Assembly (NCBI GenBank): GCA_964291505.2
Contig: OZ220216.1
Span: forward strand, 2,728,001-2,792,000
DNA: 64,000 nucleotides
Source of the DNA: Kistimonas sp964291505
GTDB taxonomy: Bacteria; Pseudomonadota; Gammaproteobacteria; Pseudomonadales; Endozoicomonadaceae
Direction of reading: 5' to 3'
This document shows, in pieces, positions 62,754 to 64,000 of this stretch (position 1 is the first letter of the stretch; each line of letters begins with the position of its first letter). The notes under the pieces are model-generated. The model worked only from the letters and a program-made list of their open reading frames with translations, was not told the origin of the DNA and searched no databases. Both the position numbers and the translations under genes were made by a program.

Positions 62754-63503
62754 ATGATTAAAGTCCGCAATGCATTGCTGGCAGGTATGGTCTTTTGCCT
62801 ACCAGCAACTAGTCAAGCTGTCGATATGTATGCCTTTGCCCGCGGGGGAATGGCATCAACCCAGATCACCAATACCGAAGCTACCAATCCCCTGATCCCG
62901 TTTGGTGACCCAGACTGGGGTTCTGCTGCTACCAACGGTAGCCTGGGTATTGTCAAAGAAAGCAACAGTGACGATGTATCTGCTGCGGCACTGGGCATTG
63001 GGTTTGTGTTGAACAGGCATTTCCGACTGGAGCTGGAAGGCTCCATGCAACGTGAATCAGATTTTCAGGTTGATGTTCGCATTGGAACCAATACCGGTGG
63101 TGGCGATGTTGTCGCAGGCATTGGCTACAACAATATCAGCGTGGAATCCGAGATTTACCTGCTCAAAGCCTATTTTGATATGCCCATCAATGAGACCGTA
63201 GCCCCTTACTTCATGGCCGGTATTGGCTATGCACGCAATAAGGCATCCGGCGTGCAGACGTTCTCCGCCAATGCCAACTGGAATGAAAAGTGGGATGACA
63301 CCACCAATAATGACACCGCCTGGACCCTCGGCATCGGCCTGTCCTACCAGTTCGACCAGAACCTGACGTTCGACCTTGGCCTCGAACACCGGAATCTGGG
63401 CAACTGGGAACTGGACAATCTGCCGGCTACCGGTGATGAATCTTTCAAGGGCGACCTAGAATCCACCACCCTGCTGTTTGGGGTACGCTACCTCTTCCAT
63501 TGA
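62754..63503 (+). CDS. Outer-membrane beta-barrel protein
   Basis: The protein (249 aa from ATG 62754, MIKVRNALLAGMVFCLPATSQA/VDM) has a signal peptide and alternating polar-hydrophobic strands ending in an aromatic C-terminal strand (TTLLFGVRYLFH). It shows glycine-rich strand starts (AALGIGFVLNRHFRLELEGSM, PYFMAGIGYARN, TLGIGLSYQFDQNLTFDLGLEH), typical of an eight-stranded OmpW/OmpA-like barrel. The specific role is unknown. An ATG at 62739 would add five residues before the signal. Confidence 0.88.
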   Translation: MIKVRNALLAGMVFCLPATSQAVDMYAFARGGMASTQITNTEATNPLIPFGDPDWGSAATNGSLGIVKESNSDDVSAAALGIGFVLNRHFRLELEGSMQRESDFQVDVRIGTNTGGGDVVAGIGYNNISVESEIYLLKAYFDMPINETVAPYFMAGIGYARNKASGVQTFSANANWNEKWDDTTNNDTAWTLGIGLSYQFDQNLTFDLGLEHRNLGNWELDNLPATGDESFKGDLESTTLLFGVRYLFH

Positions 63504-63694
63504 TGTGTCTGTAACCCCACAGCACTGGTGGCACTCTGTCCCAGTGCTGTATTTCCATAATACCCTGCCTGCCGGGAAAATCTTGCGAACAGACCACCCT
63601 GTGCTAACTTCCATAGGCGGATCGTTGCTATGCCATCCGCATAATCGCCAGTACACCTGCCTTGATTACATTCCCGATCACTGAGTCTGCTCGC

Positions 63695-64000
63695 ATGAAA
63701 CCCTGCCGCGCCCTGCTGTTCATGACCACTCTGTGGTGCTCTTTCTCTTTCGCCGCCTCGCTGCCAGCCCCCAGGCTCAATAATAATCCCCAGTGGGACA
63801 TGGTGCTCACCAATCCCAGACCGGTACTGACGTTCTCCCTGGCGGGTGCAGACCCGTCCTGGATCTACGAACTGCAGATCGCCAAAGATGCCAAGTTTCG
63901 ACAGACCGTGGCCACCTATAGCGACATCAGGCCATTTAACCAGTACTACGCCCAGATGCGGATTCCTGCTCGTGATGCCCTGTCGGACGGACGCTATTAC
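63695..64000 (+). CDS. Exported protein, N-terminal part (runs off window)
   Basis: ATG 63695 opens a frame of 102 codons that reaches the window end without a stop. The signal peptide is MKPCRALLFMTTLWCSFSFA/ASLP. The visible mature part (NNPQWDMVLTNPRPVLTFSLAGADPSWIYELQIAKDAKF) looks like the start of a beta-sandwich or FnIII-type domain. The family cannot be decided from this fragment. Confidence 0.7.
   Translation, partial: MKPCRALLFMTTLWCSFSFAASLPAPRLNNNPQWDMVLTNPRPVLTFSLAGADPSWIYELQIAKDAKFRQTVATYSDIRPFNQYYAQMRIPARDALSDGRYY

Noticed and set aside
1..64000. CRISPR arrays, prophage or replication origin
   Set aside because: I saw no regularly spaced repeats, phage structural genes, integrase, or DnaA-box cluster. 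The only repeats are the paralogous toxins and the protein repeats described.

Overview
The window comes from a gammaproteobacterium. Its housekeeping genes and their order (lptF/lptG divergent from pepA-holC, then valS; lolB, tRNA-Gln, prs, rplY, pth and ychF on one side, hemA-prfA-prmC-moeB divergent on the other; leuA; a psi-like gene with rimI) follow the pattern of Pseudomonas and Oceanospirillales relatives. The large surface or secreted proteins and the Vibrio cholerae cytolysin (VCC)-like toxins suggest a marine or host-associated member, perhaps near Endozoicomonadaceae or Hahellaceae. That placement is inference, not something the sequence proves.

Layout. 1-2488: the N-terminal 829 codons of a minus-strand autotransporter-type beta-helix adhesin that runs off the left edge. 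2.8-8.7 kb: a small unknown protein, an RDD membrane protein, lptG/lptF, pepA, holC and a small acidic protein. 8.8-19.4 kb: four consecutive plus-strand genes for secreted proteins that I identify by remembered motifs as VCC-type beta-pore-forming toxins (pro-domain, cytolysin core, ricin-type beta-trefoil). They sit between the holC-linked gene and valS, which are normally close neighbours. 19.6-25.1 kb: valS, a decayed IS1595-family transposase and a 1.5 kb AT-rich stretch without genes. 25-39.7 kb: lipid, energy and redox genes (OlsB-like acyltransferase, class I fumarase, ferredoxin-reductase, PqaA-like protein, enoyl-CoA hydratase, MarC, a beta-CASP nuclease, a Tat-type superoxide-reductase-like protein, a TetR regulator, NdpA, cytochrome b561 and cytochrome c-prime) and ychF. 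39.8-51.1 kb: translation, haem and lipoprotein genes with tRNA-Gln. 51.2-64 kb: puuE, nhaA, hemH, a YajG-like lipoprotein, an unknown repeat protein, a leucine leader peptide with leuA, a psi-like gene with rimI, a 5'-nucleotidase, a beta-carbonic anhydrase, an OMP barrel and a partial exported protein.

The most interesting part is the toxin cluster. All four proteins keep the VCC pro-domain, the cytolysin-domain disulfide pair and QxW lectin repeats, and all lack the VCC C-terminal beta-prism. Two have an ordinary short stem hairpin. In the other two the stem is replaced or interrupted, at the same place, by about 200 residues of divergent acidic or cysteine-cluster sequence. Other points worth a second look are the short ORF with five consecutive leucine codons before leuA, the absence of ispE between lolB and prs, the Lys/Ala/Pro-rich tail of PepA, and the Tat-signal superoxide-reductase-like protein.
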